A stretch of DNA of 64,000 nucleotides from Boletus sp. NGJ (GCA_019096195.1 JAGTXK010000072.1:1-64000), one strand, 5' to 3'. Positions 24,575-37,837 are shown, counted from the first letter of the stretch. The notes: generated by a model not told the origin, from the sequence alone. Numbers and translations: made by a program.

Positions 24575-26476
24575 CTTTATCATACGTCCCGGACCGACAA
24601 GTCCGCCCGAAAAAGGGACGCACTCACTGAGTACCGAATCCCCCTTATCAACTGAAACGGGATGTACGCCATGTCATGATTTAATGGCAAGGGCAGGCAC
24701 ACACCTACGCGTCGGCAAATGCAACTTGACTGCAGCCACAAGTTCGACTCCAACCCATTACAGAAAATAAAGTATGGGTCACTCAATGGCCTCCTTCAAG
24801 TTGTCATAGATCGGCGTGCATCTGCTTCACGCTTTGAGTTCCGAACAATCCACAGTTCTGACCCGAAGTACACGAAGACGATGGGGCTAGCGCCCAACAC
24901 TATACCTCTTTCGAAACGAAGTTGCGCACAAGGACGTCAGGTGGACGCTGACCCGAGCTATGACATTGGGCATGCACTGCAATGTCCTCAAGCGAAGACA
25001 ATACCAATATCGTTCCAACCGCCACGACCGAACAAGTCTAACTTGAAACCGACAATCCCTAGCAGGGTCCTTCAGGAGAGCCACTAGTAGACCAATCCGA
25101 TACCACTTTCGCGTCGCATCAATTATTACATGAATTTCATAGGATTTCTCAAACCTCAGCGAGAGCATCTCGCGTGCGCTTCCATGCAACCAAACTTTGG
25201 ATCATGGGTTCGACCCGGGAGCTGCACTTGTGCTCGCGTCGCGTTTTTCGGGCGGGTGTTTTCATCTCCTCACGATGGCGCAGAAACATGTGTCATCCTG
25301 CCAGTGGTCGGGCTTAGCATGTCTGGTGTCAAACGTTACTCGGAGCGCTGTCGGAACTGACGGCGTTCTCAGGAGGTGTCTTACTGCCGTCTACCGAGGT
25401 GCGACATTCCTCCTTGGTGAGTGGGCTTGTACCCTCAGCCTCAGTCGAAACAGATTCCTAACAGGGGAGCTCTGTAACCTGTGCATCGCGATGACCGACG
25501 TCCCTTGCATCGGGAGGACCCTCCGCGGTGACATATCCAATCACCTCACGGGTGCCGCCTCACTTGACACCGCAGGAAATGGACCGTGGCTCGCGCATCA
25601 TTGAGATCTCCATTCCCAGCGCTGCCCGTACACAGATTTCCAGCCTACCGGAGGTTATTCTAGAACAGTTGACCAAAACATACGTCAGACATTTCTCATG
25701 TACTCACAAAGCCAGCGTGCCCCCATTCATGGCTGTGAACCAGAACTGCCATTCATATGTCGTTTCCAATCTCCTTTCCATTGAGTCGCCGAACAGCAGC
25801 GGCTCTTACCGAACAATTCCATGCTTAGGGTTGCTGCAGAAGCTCCCAAACCAGTTCGGATTCGGGAGTCGGGATTAGGTCTCACCCTCCCCAAGCGTTA
25901 TTTGAGGTGACACTGCTGTGCCTGGAGAGTTTCCGGGGTGATGGAACATTGCATTCCGTGTGCCACGTATTTGACCGTGTGCTGCTCGGATGCAAAAACT
26001 GAGACATGACGCATGACGGGTGGTAGGCTCCGAGGTCTGAACGTGAGCCACATCGGAAGAACATACTACAGTAACCTAATACATCCACCTTCCCCGTGGC
26101 CGTTCTAGACCTCACACAAAAAAAAAACGGTCCGAAAACCGTGTTTCATCCGTTCCTTCCCAGCCCAGTGTTCGTAAATGCCGTCCAAGTAAAGGTATGA
26201 TGAACGCATCATATATATAAGTATAAAATAAAACAAGGCTTTTTTATGAAACATGTTTGATAATCCTGTCATACATACGCCCTCTCGCCGCATCCTTGTT
26301 TTTCTCCATGGAAACTCGGCCGTCTGATCACCGAAACATCGTGCGCAGGTGACATGATCATATCTCTTTCCGATGTCGACAAGCGATCTCCCAAATGTCA
26401 TTCACGTCTGCATGAGAGGGGGGCACGTTCCATGTAACACGAATGTTATTCCCTCTTCTCCACGCGTGTGTGCTCC

Positions 26477-26505
26477 TTTTCTCTTTTCTCTTTTCTCTTT
26501 TCTAG
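26477..26505. repeat. TTTTC-type pentanucleotide array
   Basis: About five tandem TTTTC units lie in intergenic sequence. It is a simple repeat prone to length change. Confidence 0.75.
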
Positions 26506-27090
26506 CCACACGTCGTGGGCCCAATCGACGGAGATCTCGAGCTCATCATCGGCCGTATTTCGAAATGATTGTCATATGGACAGTTAAATGTCCCTTTCAT
26601 GTCTGTCTGAAAGGGGCAAGACCAGCCATCATTCAGAATTCAGGTCAGATAGGCACGCCACCTCGCTGCGCACTCATTTTGATTTGCCTCCCCCTCCCTC
26701 CCTAATGAAATCACATGAGAGGGGATGGCATATCTATTTTCCAAACAAACAATGTTCGGGGTGTCCGAGGTGCAACCGTCGACGTATGGGGCAACGAGAT
26801 GAGCAAACAAGCTTACGGAACTTGTTATCAGATCGGGGTCAAATTGTGTCCGAACTGATGGACGATCAACTAGGACATAGACTATGCCTAGTACGCCGTT
26901 TGGAAACCGGAGGCGTCTATTGGATTGCGCCGCTCGTGGGTTCACGCTAGTGTCTATAGCAAGGTTGGTGTTATCTGGCACAGCACAAGGCGGTAATTGA
27001 TGGGCGAACCTAGCGGCGCGCCCAGTGATCTCGTCGTTCCCATACCACGCCAGCATCAAGCGAAGGGGGCGATACAGTGTATGCAGTAAC

Positions 27091-27115
27091 CCCCCCCCCA
27101 CACACACACACACAC
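27091..27115. repeat. C-run plus CA dinucleotide repeat
   Basis: A run of C residues continues into about eight CA units. Confidence 0.8.
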
Positions 27116-28007
27116 CAATGGCCAGTGGTGGTCCAAGGAAGCGTCATGCTGTCATCCGCCGGCAGGATCAATCCTGACGAAATTTAATCAAGCCATTTAC
27201 TGTATCCACAGAACGATCAAGTTACCGAACCGGGCAACTTTGAACCAGACGGACGACTGACAACGAGAGAGGCCGCTGCGCTGCTAAACGTGATCATAAT
27301 GGTGCGCCCCCTCCCCCTTTGCTTCCCTCGTCTCTTTTGGGGTAGAGAGTGCGTAAAATCACTACGTTCACACAGCTGTCCAATCCACCATGCATCTCGG
27401 CAGTACGATTTGGTTAAGACGCTCTCCGTTTGCTGTGAAGGTTGGCCAGGAGTTACGATCACAATGTGGCCACATCTGAGATCGTGGGACCAAGATTGTG
27501 TCTGTCCGCCTTGGTAACGCGCCGCAGGCTGCGGCATAATGTGTCAGTGCGGCGGCGAAGAATGTTGGCACAAGGTTTGAAGACAAAGTTAGCTTTGAGA
27601 CAGAAGCATTCTAGTGACCGTGCGCAGCACAGCACAGACGCCGGACGAATTCCTCCGTGAGCGACGCCGCACAATTGGAACGCGCCTTCCCGCCATGCTG
27701 TAGATATCGCTCGGGATGAGTGATCATCAGTCCATGATGATGGGGGAGTTTGCTCCGACCGCCTCGAACGCAACCACCGGAGATATCTCCCCCGGGTTCT
27801 GTGTCCAAGTTACCCCCACCTTCTTATCTTTGATGCGCAAGTTTGTCACACTCGAAGATACCGCTGACTCACGAATGGCTCCTAGGCTGTGCGGCGCTTG
27901 CTAACTAACGGGCCGAACCTCAGTGTTGATGCAGAGTGAAACATCAGTCGTTCATGATGACAATTATTGATGCAGTGCTACAAAGATCAAATGACAGACC
28001 ATCGCAT

Positions 28008-29070
28008 CTATTTCGTTGCGTCCAATAACCTCTTTTCGGCTTCCCTGAAGTTGATGACGTTCCAGATCGCATTGAGGTACTGTGGGCGTATGAGTAATCA
28101 AAGTCCGACGTCGCACGACAAAGCAACTTACATCCGCCTTGACGTTGAGATACTTTGGCAGCGATCAGATGAACTCAACTCGTGCTCATTCAAACTCACC
28201 TGTAGGTAGAAGGCCTGTAAAAAGAACGGTGAGCAAACAATGCAATGCATCCATGATATCCAACACTCACATGCTCCCAAATATCTACACCAAGGATGGG
28301 TACGTGCGCTGAGACAACTCTGTAAGTACCACATGCATGCCCTTTACAGTCCGGACATACAAATCAACGGGTCCTGATTCGCAGTTGTGACAATCTCGAG
28401 CTTTTGCGTGGTCGCATTGTATCCCTGACGAAACCCGCAGGTCAACACCACGCTCTCACCACGTGTAACACTACACTCACGAGCCAACCCCACCCGCTAC
28501 CCTGGATAGCAGCCGTCGTCGCATTGAACTTTGTCTTGAACTCCTCCACGGATCCAAAATCGCGTTCCAAGGCCTGCTTCAAAGGTCCAGCAGTAAGTTT
28601 ACCCCCATCCTTGCTCACAGGGGACAAGTTTGTCCAAAACAGCGAATGGTTGATATGTCCTGGTGTATGCAACACATGAAACGAGAGCAAAGAAATGTCA
28701 ACAAGGCACGGAAAACCACGTACCTCCGCCATTAAACTTGAGCGCAGATTGCAACCCAATCTTATCGCGCGTGGACGTCGACTTGGCGTACGCTTTTTCG
28801 GCAGCATTCAACCCATTGACGTAGGCCTGGTGATGCTTGGTATGGTGCAACTTCATAATCTGCTCCGAAACATGGGGTTCGAGTGCCTGTCACGAATGGA
28901 TGTGTGTGTGTGTGTGCCTCAGTGGCGCCCGTGTTCGACATGCCCTGACAAGGACGCACGTTGTAACCGTAGGGTAAATCTGGGAGCGTGTGGACCGAGG
29001 CGACACTGCCCGGTCTGGCAAATGCACGCACGAAAGCTGGTCTGAGCGTAGCTCTGGCGACGGACAACAT
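28008..29070 (-). CDS. SOD2: Mitochondrial Mn superoxide dismutase
   Basis: This is an Fe/Mn-family superoxide dismutase that converts superoxide to oxygen and hydrogen peroxide in the mitochondrial matrix. The N-terminus ([20 protein letters not shown]) is a basic, Arg-rich presequence. LPDLPYGYN starts the mature enzyme. Metal ligands appear in [17 protein letters not shown], in [13 protein letters not shown], and in GVDIWEH. GSGWGWL and [18 protein letters not shown] are also conserved. Exons begin 28960-29070, 28724-28886 and 28481-28659, followed by several short ones. One of these is a 15-nt exon at 28200-28214 encoding AFYLQ, right after the last metal ligand. The stop is at 28008. The ligand context fits Mn rather than CuZn enzymes. 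Confidence 0.93.
28903..28916. repeat. TG dinucleotide repeat in an SOD2 intron
   Basis: About seven TG units (CA on the coding strand) lie in the first intron of SOD2. Confidence 0.7.
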
Positions 29071-29583
29071 GGCGGGAAGAACAGAGGCAAGTCGACGATG
29101 TCCACGTTTTTTTTTGCGCCCGTCAGGATAACGTCATACCCACCCGCATATATTTCTTGTCCCTGCAAATTCCGATTTAAAGCTCCGAAGATGGTGTACC
29201 TCATTACGTAATTTCCCGCCTTGTCAACCAAGCCGACGTGATGAAGCTGCAAAACTTTATACCGTCGAGGGTACTCTCTTGGCTACCTTCGACGCTCGAC
29301 TCCCGCGATCCATCCATTCGAACCTGGATACTAGTTCAAAATACTACCATGAACGATACAGTAGTCTCAAGCCTGAGATCGTTTGTTTGAAACATTTATT
29401 TTTAACCTAATGGAATAATCTCACGTCGAACGAAAACAAGAGGTAACTGTAATAATGATCAGCAGAAGAAAACGAGAAAAAAGACAGACAAGGAAAACTT
29501 GACAACATTAACAAAAGGTCAAGGGATAGACGAGTGATCCATATCACAGCACGAAGGAATAAAAAAAAAAAAACAGAGAGACC
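29071..29583 (-). promoter_or_regulatory. Upstream region of SOD2 and 3' flank of the Set3-like gene
   Basis: This is 513 bp between the Set3-like stop and the SOD2 start. It holds short A runs (for example near 29559-29572) and no recognisable coding sequence. The SOD2 promoter should lie here; no clear TATA box was seen. Confidence 0.4.
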
Positions 29584-32500
29584 TCATCTCCCCCATCCGT
29601 TACTCCCAGCTCTCCCTCGCGACCTCGCCTGCGCAGCCCATTGCCGATCACCGCGTTCCCAATCAATCCGGTCCCGGTCGGCTGACGGCCCCCGTGGGAT
29701 GTATTGAGAACCCGCGTACGGCGGTCGAGTGGATGCATAGGGTGGTGGGTGCGTTGGTTGAGTCGTACTCCCCCGGAGAGCACGAGGCCCGCTTGGAAGG
29801 GGTCGAGAAGATATCAGCGTTGGCGTGGGACCGGCAGCATTGGACAACGGAGAACGGGAAAGCGGAGGAGCGGGCCGACGAGGGACAGGCACAGTCGAGG
29901 ATGAAGTAGGCCCAAAGCTTGGTGGCGATGGGTGGACGGCATGGAACGAGCGCGGTTGTGTAGGTGGTGTATGTGATCGCGGCAAATAGGTCTTTGTTGG
30001 AGTGGAACTTGTAATCTCGCCGTCTTCGTGTGAGGGGCGACGGGAAGATGGGATACTCGACGATAAAGTGGAGACGTGGGCATGCAACGGCGCATTCGAA
30101 TTTAGTGTAGAAACAGGGACACCAACTGAATTCGAGCGCGAGTTGACAGTGGATGTAGACGTCGATGTCGACATGGAGGTGGACGTTGGCGTTGAAGCGG
30201 GTGTTGATGGAGGAACGAATCTAGGTATAGAGCCTACCAGAACAGTGCGGTCTACCGTTGTGCTCTCGTTTGTCTGCTTGGTCGTCAATGGCGGCGGCGG
30301 AGGCTCGGGAGCAAAGCTCACAACATCAGGCGAACGATCGTCAGCGCCGACAAGCCCACTCAGTACCATCGCATCCATTACCTCCTTTTTGGCTGAGAGC
30401 GTCGTCGAAGACCTGCTATCGGTTTGCATCTGCGTTTGATCCGTGTTATTCCTCTCATCCGAAACACGTGACGAAGTGGTCCGTGAACGTGGAGGCTGCG
30501 GAGAGGAGAGTGTCTCTGCGGGTAGTGTGTTGTCCTGTGCCGTGGGTTTCTCCTCACTGTGTCCAGAGCAACGGAAATCATCATGCTCATGCCAAATACC
30601 GCCGTCAGTTCCATTCGCGTTGACATGTGCAGTCCCAGCCGGGTCCAGGGCATCGTCCTTGGTCGCGTCATCCATCCTCACATCATGGCCGTTGACGATG
30701 TCGCCAGAATCAGCGGTCTGCGCAATGCCGGCATACTCGCTTACTAGCTCCCGTTTGACGTCGACGCTGGGGCTAGATGGCAATCCAGGACAGTCGGGCG
30801 TCGCAGGCGAACAAAGTGCTTTCGCTGCCATTTCTTCCTCCCGTTGTTTCTTCTTGCGTAGTGCAAAGTCCTTGAGGGACATTTTGACTTTGGGCGGTGG
30901 CGGGGGTGATGGTTCCTGCGAAGGCTCAGGTTCAACAGTCATTGCTTCAGCCTGTGACATCATTTCATTCACATCAGACGCTAGTGGCGACGGATCATTT
31001 TCCGGTACAGCACCGTCCGCCACCGCGGGGATGGTGTGGGGTAGGGGATCTAGTGGCGCTGGAGGGTGGGGAGAACAGGGCAAGTGCAATGACGAATACT
31101 CGTCATCTGGGACGTGACTCACTCTGCCCTCAGGAAATGGGTCACTGCCATCTTGCCGCTGGTTATCTCCGACGGCGTCGGCATCAACATCCATGGTATC
31201 GCGGTCCAATGGGAGAGCCTCGGTTGAAGCACCACCGTCGGCATCAAGGGGTTCCGAGTTGTCGGGTGTTGTTCCCCCTGTCAGCCGAGGCAGCCCGGAC
31301 AATATTTCTGGCGACGCAAACCGAACACGATACGCTTCCCCATTGGTAGGGCGCCCCTGTTCCACATCCGATGAAAAGTGTGTCTCGTGTCCTGACTCGG
31401 GCGAAGACCTATACGGTTGTTGATATTGTGCCTCAGCGGGGGTATCGCGCATGCCGTCGGCAGCCTTGAGGGTCACCGCCGGTGCAGAGAGAGACGTGGG
31501 CAAACAGGGCGATTCGTTCTGCGGATGCACATGTAGGGGTTTAGACAGCCTATAAGGAGGAGGTGACGAGGCTCGATGATCTGAGGAACGCTGCATCGAG
31601 GTGGATGCAGAAGATGGGGACGTGGATTCACTGGGACTAAACAGTACAGAGAGATTTGCCGAGGATGATGCATCGGGCGAATGAAGGGAGAGCTTCGAGA
31701 ACGTGGCAGAGGGGGATACGCTTGGAGCCAGTGGTGGGGGATGCGACTGAACTTGCGCCTGCATCGCAAGTGGAAGCGACGTCGAGGGGGATAGCGTGCC
31801 ATTTTTGGCTTGCGATGGTACAGGAGAACGTGCGACGGTCGAATTAGGAGGAGCTGGGGTGACTGCGTGTGTGCCTTGGCTGGTTTCCTGGCTCGAGCGC
31901 CCAGATGATGCAGACATCGGTATGGGGGTTTGTGGTGGTATCCACGTCGCAGATACCGCGTGTTTGTCCCATTGGATGGGCCCACGAGGAGACAAGCTTC
32001 TCGCCGCATGAGCATGCGCAAGAGATGAGACAGTGGTTGGATCGAGCGAGGCAGGCATCGGCGGGGGTGGCATTTGTCGTGTGTCTATCAAGATCAGGGT
32101 GAAAACGACCGTAACACCGCCGCACAAAGACTTACCGTCCGACCCATCAGCCTCTGTCTCCGTATCAAACTCTGTCTCCTGCCCATCTGCGCCGTCTTCC
32201 CCATCATCGTCCACACTCACCGACGCCTGCTTAGGACCAACTCCCTCGCCACTGCTTCCTTCTACAGCACAAGAAATGGATATCGGACTTTCAGCGTTCG
32301 TATCAGGTGGGCTTCTCCATCTTTCATGTGCTCTCCAACTCTCGGCGCGTTTGAGGTGACCTCGTGATGAATTTTCTTCCAATGGTTCCGATTGACGAGC
32401 TGCAGGTCGAGACCAGGCCTTACGCATCCGCGGAGGCAATGTAGGTAGGGGAGGGTCGACATCCATATTATCTCCGTCTGCCACCCAAAGTAGAAAACGT

Positions 32501-35500
32501 TAGCGATCTGACCACAGGCACCAACCAACCGAAAGCGAGAATGCTGGCACGCAAGGGAGTCACGAAGGAGTCACTCACCGTCAGCCACTGGCGCCTTCCC
32601 CTTTCCTTTGCCACCCACATGTGGATCCTCCTCCGCGCTAACTTCAGGATACGCTTCAAGACTCGACGGCACAATCTCCACACCGCCCCACCCGCCATTC
32701 ATCGGCGCCTTCTCCCGCGTCCTAAACCCCCGCTTGACTCCCACCAACGGACCCAAATCGATCACTTTCTTGGCCTTCGGTTTCAGCATCGACACGGGCG
32801 CTGCTGGCATAGCAGCGCTTGCATCCTTCCGTTCATCCACATGCGTCGCATCCTCCTTTTTTCTCTTCTTCCTCACCTTACGCTTCTTGGCCCGTGGAGT
32901 CCACCCATTGACTTCAATCGACGTGTCCATCTCGATGTCCACGTCCACGTTCATACCCAACCCCCAATTCCGACTCGGGCCCGGATCCAAGTGGTCATCC
33001 CCTTCCACATCGACTTCCCCCTCGGCATCGTCCCAATCTTCGCTCGCACCATTCACATCGGAAGAGTCACCCTCAGATCCCTCGGACGTCATCTCTCCAC
33101 CGGGCCATGGCCACCGTCCCTCGACGACTCTCTCCATAACACGAACAGCACAGTCTCGCGTCGAAGCACCACAGGCACAGGTCGTGAACGTACTGCTCAG
33201 AGCGTGGAGAATCGACGTGAATTGAGCGCGAAGGTGGTGGAGATGTGCTGGGCTATATATTCGTACGTTGCACGGCCGATGGGGTTGAAAAGGTAGCGTA
33301 TATGGAGGGGAGTGCAAATCAGCGACCGAAAGTTTCGCAAGAAACAGATGAAGGTACGTCGCAAGATGAAAAACTCACGCAAACATTCCAGGGCTCTCCA
33401 TCAACGCAGGTAACATATGTACCGCATGTCCGTCGTCCCATTCCCAGCCTAAGACAATTTCCTCGTCCGCTCTCAAGTCCCGCAACGCGAACAGTGCAAA
33501 AGAGAGGGACGTCGGGTCCGCATCAGAATCGGATGCCGAACGGACGTCGTCTTGGTCGGATGAGTCGTCTGTCTGTTGCCCTTGCATCCGCGGTATTGGG
33601 GGAGGGACGGACCCACCGTTCACCGTTTGTGGTAGGTTACCAACCTTGGAAACGGTACTACCGTCAGACGCCGCCTTCGCACACTCAGCCCTATGGCGCA
33701 TCCCCTTCCCCTTCTTACTCTCCCTTCCCTTCGTTCTACCACAGACGACGGGCCGCACCACTGCGTTTGGCCAACATCCACACCTTGCCCATGTCGCTTT
33801 GTCATCTCTGACATCCTCTTTGCCTGCGGTGACCGGATTTCCTTTCTCACTAGAATCTGGAGGATCGGGGACTCCCCCAATGCCTCGTGCGTCCAGCCCG
33901 ACTCCCCATCCGCCTCCGACAAGCCTCACCTGAGGCTTTCCCATACCAAGGTGGGCGTACCCATTTAACGGGTCAGCCAGATACGCAGCAGAGGGAGCAA
34001 TCGTTGCCGTATATGGTGCTAGGAGGGTGGTCGCCGGAATCGTATCGGTTGGGTTGGAGGATGAAATGGTGTTTGTGGAGGGTGTAAGAGGGGATTTGAC
34101 GTACGAATGTGGATGCGATGAACTAGGTACAGGGGGAGACATGTAATTGGATATAGGCGGTGACGGATAAATAGAGGTATGCGAGAAAGGCGAAGGATCC
34201 GAGGCAACATGTAACCTGGGAGATGGGGGACGGAGATGTGCGGGAGTACATGTCGTCGAAGCTGGCGGATACTGGGAATGGAAGCCCGAGTGTAAATTCA
34301 AGCAAGACGTGGGTGGGTCCGTCTGTAGCACCGTCCGAGGGATAAATACGTCCCCAGCATTTTCGTTCAGTATCACTGGCGTCGTGTTGTCAAGAGGTGA
34401 CATGGAATAGCCATAACGATCCTGATACCTGCACTATCATCAGCAAACACGCGTATGCATACAAGCAATGAAACACATTGTCGCCTGTATGCGACATCCG
34501 TTGAAATGAAAAAGCAGGAACAACATGAAAGACAACACAAGAAAAATCAATTCACCCTTGGGAGTCCACCCTCGTATAATCTCCATCATTATAGGTCTTC
34601 AGTGGTGGGCGTATGAGTGGCGACGGGGGATTGAGGGCAGTGACACCTCTCCATGCTTTGGCAACACGAAGCAATTGGGCGTACACGGAAGGGTTCGGAT
34701 AGATGTCTGGAGGGAAGGTAACTGGCGTTGGCGGTAGACTGTCGGAGGTGGCTGGGCCGTTACCATTGAGATACGATATGCGCGAGCTGCTAGCAGGTAG
34801 TTGCGTTGAGGTATGATTTGAGGGAGGGATAGATGGAGATGAGGGATCAGCAGGGGAAAGTATCGACGCACGTCGCTTCTTCTTCGACGAACTGGAACCC
34901 TCGATAGCAGCAGCGACAGCGCTTCCCCTCCTCGATTTTCGTTCCGCGCCCGGGCTCGTCTTCCTCCTCGAAGCTGGCTTGCCCACAACACTGCTTCCTT
35001 CGTCTACCGCCGAGTTCGCGACAATTCCATTGCTAGGTGTTGCTCCCGGGGCCCCGCCGTTCGTCCCATGTGAGGCCTTCATGCGCATAGCCTTCAGCCT
35101 CCCTTTTTGGGTCTTGACCGCTCGCTCTTTATCAACCTCCAATGCGGGATCACATACCCAACACTTCCAGAATTCGGGTACCTCTCCGCCTTGGATGATG
35201 CCAAAACAGGCTGCATGACACCACCGTGAACAGTCGTCGCATGCAATCGAAAAGCCATCATCATAAGTAGATCCACAGATGCAAGAGATGGCGTCCGAGT
35301 CCGGTGGGGGTGGTGCGTCAGAGAGAGCGAGCGGATGTTGCGACGTAGAGGAAGCAACCGGAAGTTGTGAAGTTGGAGGTGTTTGGGGCGGGACGAAACT
35401 GGAGAGCATGGGAGAGAAAGGACGTTGCTGAGGGTGTCGTTGCAAGGGTGCTGTGGAGGAATTCGTCGACACATTCGGGAGCGGACGGTTGGATTTAATG

Positions 35501-35844
35501 GGTGGCGTCGACGAGGTCGCTAGAGGATGGGATGACTGACGTGGCTTGGTGGACAACACATCTCTTGAGATACTTGGAGGGAGTGGCGTCGCGGGTGCTG
35601 ACAGAGCTGGGGATGGCTGCTTCCGTTTGAGCGGGACAAGGGAAGGTGGGAGTGCAGACTGGATGATAGGCGGAGCACTTGTTCGATCGATGGCAGTACC
35701 GAGGTTACTCGAGGTCAGGGATGGCCCATGTGCATGGGTAACGTGGTAATGAGGGAGTGGTTGCGGTTGCGGGTGGGACTGGGGGGCGTTCAAGGGAGAA
35801 AGACCGAGCAGACCAAGGGCGGCTTCTGCTGCATCGCTGTTCAT
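29584..35844 (-). CDS. SET3: Set3-like PHD-finger and SET-domain protein
   Basis: This is a 1,951-residue nuclear protein of the Set3/MLL5 type, expected in a Set3C-like histone deacetylase complex. Five exons: 34556-35844, 33379-34428, 32579-33252, 32136-32477 and 29584-32084, all in phase. A PHD finger lies near residues 205-260 (CICGSTYDDGFSIACDDCSRWCH...WKCWVC). The SET region follows around residues 490-780, with YAHLGMGKPQVRL, RCGCWPNAVVRPVVC in place of the usual NHSCxPN, and LRADEEIVLGWEWDDGHAVHMLPAL. A Cys-rich patch (TTCACGASTRDC) comes next. The last 1,100 residues are low-complexity Ser/Pro/Thr. Yeast Set3 is about 750 residues, so the tail is a large extension. An in-frame ATG 30 nt upstream is an alternative start. 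Confidence 0.9.
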
Positions 35845-37276
35845 CACACCCTTGAGAAACACCGAAAAAAACACTTGACTGAATCGTCTCCGTGCCCTAG
35901 TTGACGATGTCGATTGTGAGCGCTGACCGTTTTTCTTGTTGCCGTCGTTGTCGTTGTTACTGGCAGGTCAAGTCGTTCGATGGTCTTCCTCGCTACACTG
36001 ACCGCTTCCCCGGGGAGTAAGATGCGAGATCCCTTGGAGCTCGACAAGCTCGGCGATGAGCAGGCCAGAAAAATGAAAGCGGCGGAAGAAAAGTTGGACG
36101 TTCCCTTGCAAAGTCACCCCGTTCCAATCCCATCCCTCTTTCTGCTTTCTTTTCCGCCAAACACAAACCAACAAAGGGGTTTTTGCCGCCATTTTAAGCT
36201 CCGATTCAATTCGGCAAGAACACCCGATGCCGACGTCCCTCCTCGCATCGATCTGCTGTCCATTCGGACGGTGTAGATTACATTAAGTTGGCCTCGCCAG
36301 TCAGTGAGTGGGCTCCTCGAACGACATCTTGGTTTATCGAAATTGCGTGTACTAACTTTGCGAACAGCAAGCGCGGGGTCAAGCCCTCGGCGGACAGAAC
36401 GGAAAAAAAAAGAATATGACATCTCCGGTCAACATTAGCGATAGCCTTGCCATCGCTCGTTGAGCCTTTCGTTTCACACTCTACAAATATTGGAACGCCA
36501 GACTTCGCCAACCCCCCATTACAAACAAACATGCAAGACTTTCCGGACGACCGCGAGGGTTGTTTTTGCGGATCCAGACTCATCGGCAAAGCTACACAAT
36601 CGCTGCAACCGCTCAAAATGGATCTTTAGGGGACGTTACGCGCTGCGTTCCCATTTTCGGCTTTGGGCAGTCCAGCGCTGGTCTTAGCCTGCGCGACTGG
36701 CTGACCCGATTGAGGCCATCCAACCAATTTGGGACTGCGGTCGCCTTTGACAGGCGCATTTCGCCGATTCATTTCCGCGTATACACCATGCGACGACAGG
36801 AACAAAATTGTTCACCGAGCGCTCTTGGATCGGAGCGAGCAGCTCTCTGTGCCGAGTGCGTTGATTTCATGTTCAGATGTACGGATACAGACGGCGCAGT
36901 CCTTATAAAACGTACCAGCAGATATGCCGAGAGTGGTCCGGAGTAGACATGCATCCTAGACGCAAGCGCCCACACTGCCTTTTACACAGAACTCGACTCG
37001 GACGCATCACCAAAAGATAGTTAAGTTACATGCTATGTATTTACGGTGAGGCCCAGTCCCGACTACGCAGCACTGTGTAACCTCCTGAAGTATTTACAGA
37101 TTAACGGCTGGCCTAAATCTCTCCCATAACTCCTGTTTCTATGTAACGGTAGGATAATCCGTCGATTTTTATGCATTGTCAACTCACTTATTAAAGTGCA
37201 GTATGAAAATCGTCTCTCAAAGTGGCTCAACTAATAATCCTGCAATCCCATCCGATTGTCTTCAAAATGAGGTACA
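35845..37276. other. Intergenic; possible small plus-strand ORF near 35980
   Basis: No family was recognised in this 1.4 kb. A plus frame from 35980 contains DPLELDKLGDEQARKMKAAEE, which has a helical, coding-like look. It could be an exon of a small gene divergent from the Set3-like gene. The rest (about 36280-37270) has only short scattered frames. Confidence 0.3.
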
Positions 37277-37837
37277 TCATGATGCCTCACAACTGGCATG
37301 CACCTTTTGACCCAATCCGGGTTTCTCAATGTGTGTAACCTGAAGCCTATCCTTGTCCTTGTCCTTCCCGTTCCCATTCCCATCAGTCTTTGTGTGCGTT
37401 TGTGCATAAAATTTGGTAAAGAGCCCAAGGAAAACTGCGATGAGAACACTTGCAAATGTGGCCAGTATGTGAACGCGAGATCTTGGTACACTGCATAAAA
37501 TAGATGTGAGTGAGGTCTGTTCAGACTTGCACGAGGGCGATCAGTGACACGCCGTATTCTCACTCACCCAAAATTGAACACAAGGGCGACAATGATGAAC
37601 TAGAGTATCTGCATCATCGTAAGATACTTCTTCCACTCTGGTAAATGGCGTCAAACACTATGCACAGAGATGAGACCAGCGGGATGACTAATGCACCCAA
37701 ACCTTGGCTCCACCTGCAGCTGGGATGTAGTAATAATCTACAAGCCCTGTATGTGAGTAATCATTCACCACAACAGGGAAAATGGGCTTACACATCATGA
37801 TGTGTACTCCCAAGTTGAGGTAAATGATGGTCCAGGA
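37277..37837 (-). pseudogene. Truncated ELO-type fatty acid elongase relic
   Basis: This is the C-terminal half of an ELO-family (GNS1/SUR4) condensing enzyme, which extends fatty acyl-CoAs in the ER membrane. Exon-like pieces on the minus strand read SWTIIYLNLGVHIMM (37837 down), then YYYIPAAGGAKV, then WKKYLTMMQIL before FIIVALVFNF. A last membrane helix (VLIAVFLGLFTKFYAQ) is followed by a Lys/Asp-rich tail ending at 37277. The family's histidine box and N-terminal half should lie upstream, but sequence beyond about 37.9 kb becomes AT-rich transposon-type DNA. One codon where the family usually has Gln is TAG. Both points argue for a dead, transposon-truncated gene. Identification rests on motif resemblance only. 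Confidence 0.6.

Larger units (their letters stand above)
23744..28007. other. Gene-poor region with simple repeats
   Basis: This is 4.3 kb without a recognisable gene. The first part is the terpene synthase promoter side. It holds a poly-T run (about 24556-24574), a TTTTC pentamer array (about 26477-26505) and a C-run followed by a CA-repeat (about 27091-27115). Many short frames occur on both strands with no coherent family. Decayed intergenic DNA or long untranslated regions are possible. Confidence 0.5.

Noticed and set aside
25190-25225. tRNA-like GGGTTCGACCC motif
   Set aside because: The T-loop-like string has no matching acceptor, D or anticodon stems at the right spacing.
26477-27115. 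Possible CRISPR or satellite array
   Set aside because: Only a short pentamer run and a CA-repeat are present; no spaced direct repeats, and the organism is a fungus.
29694-33296. Multiple 60-250-residue plus-strand frames
   Set aside because: All are antisense to the long Ser/Pro/Thr-rich coding exons of the Set3-like gene, which close in phase on the minus strand.
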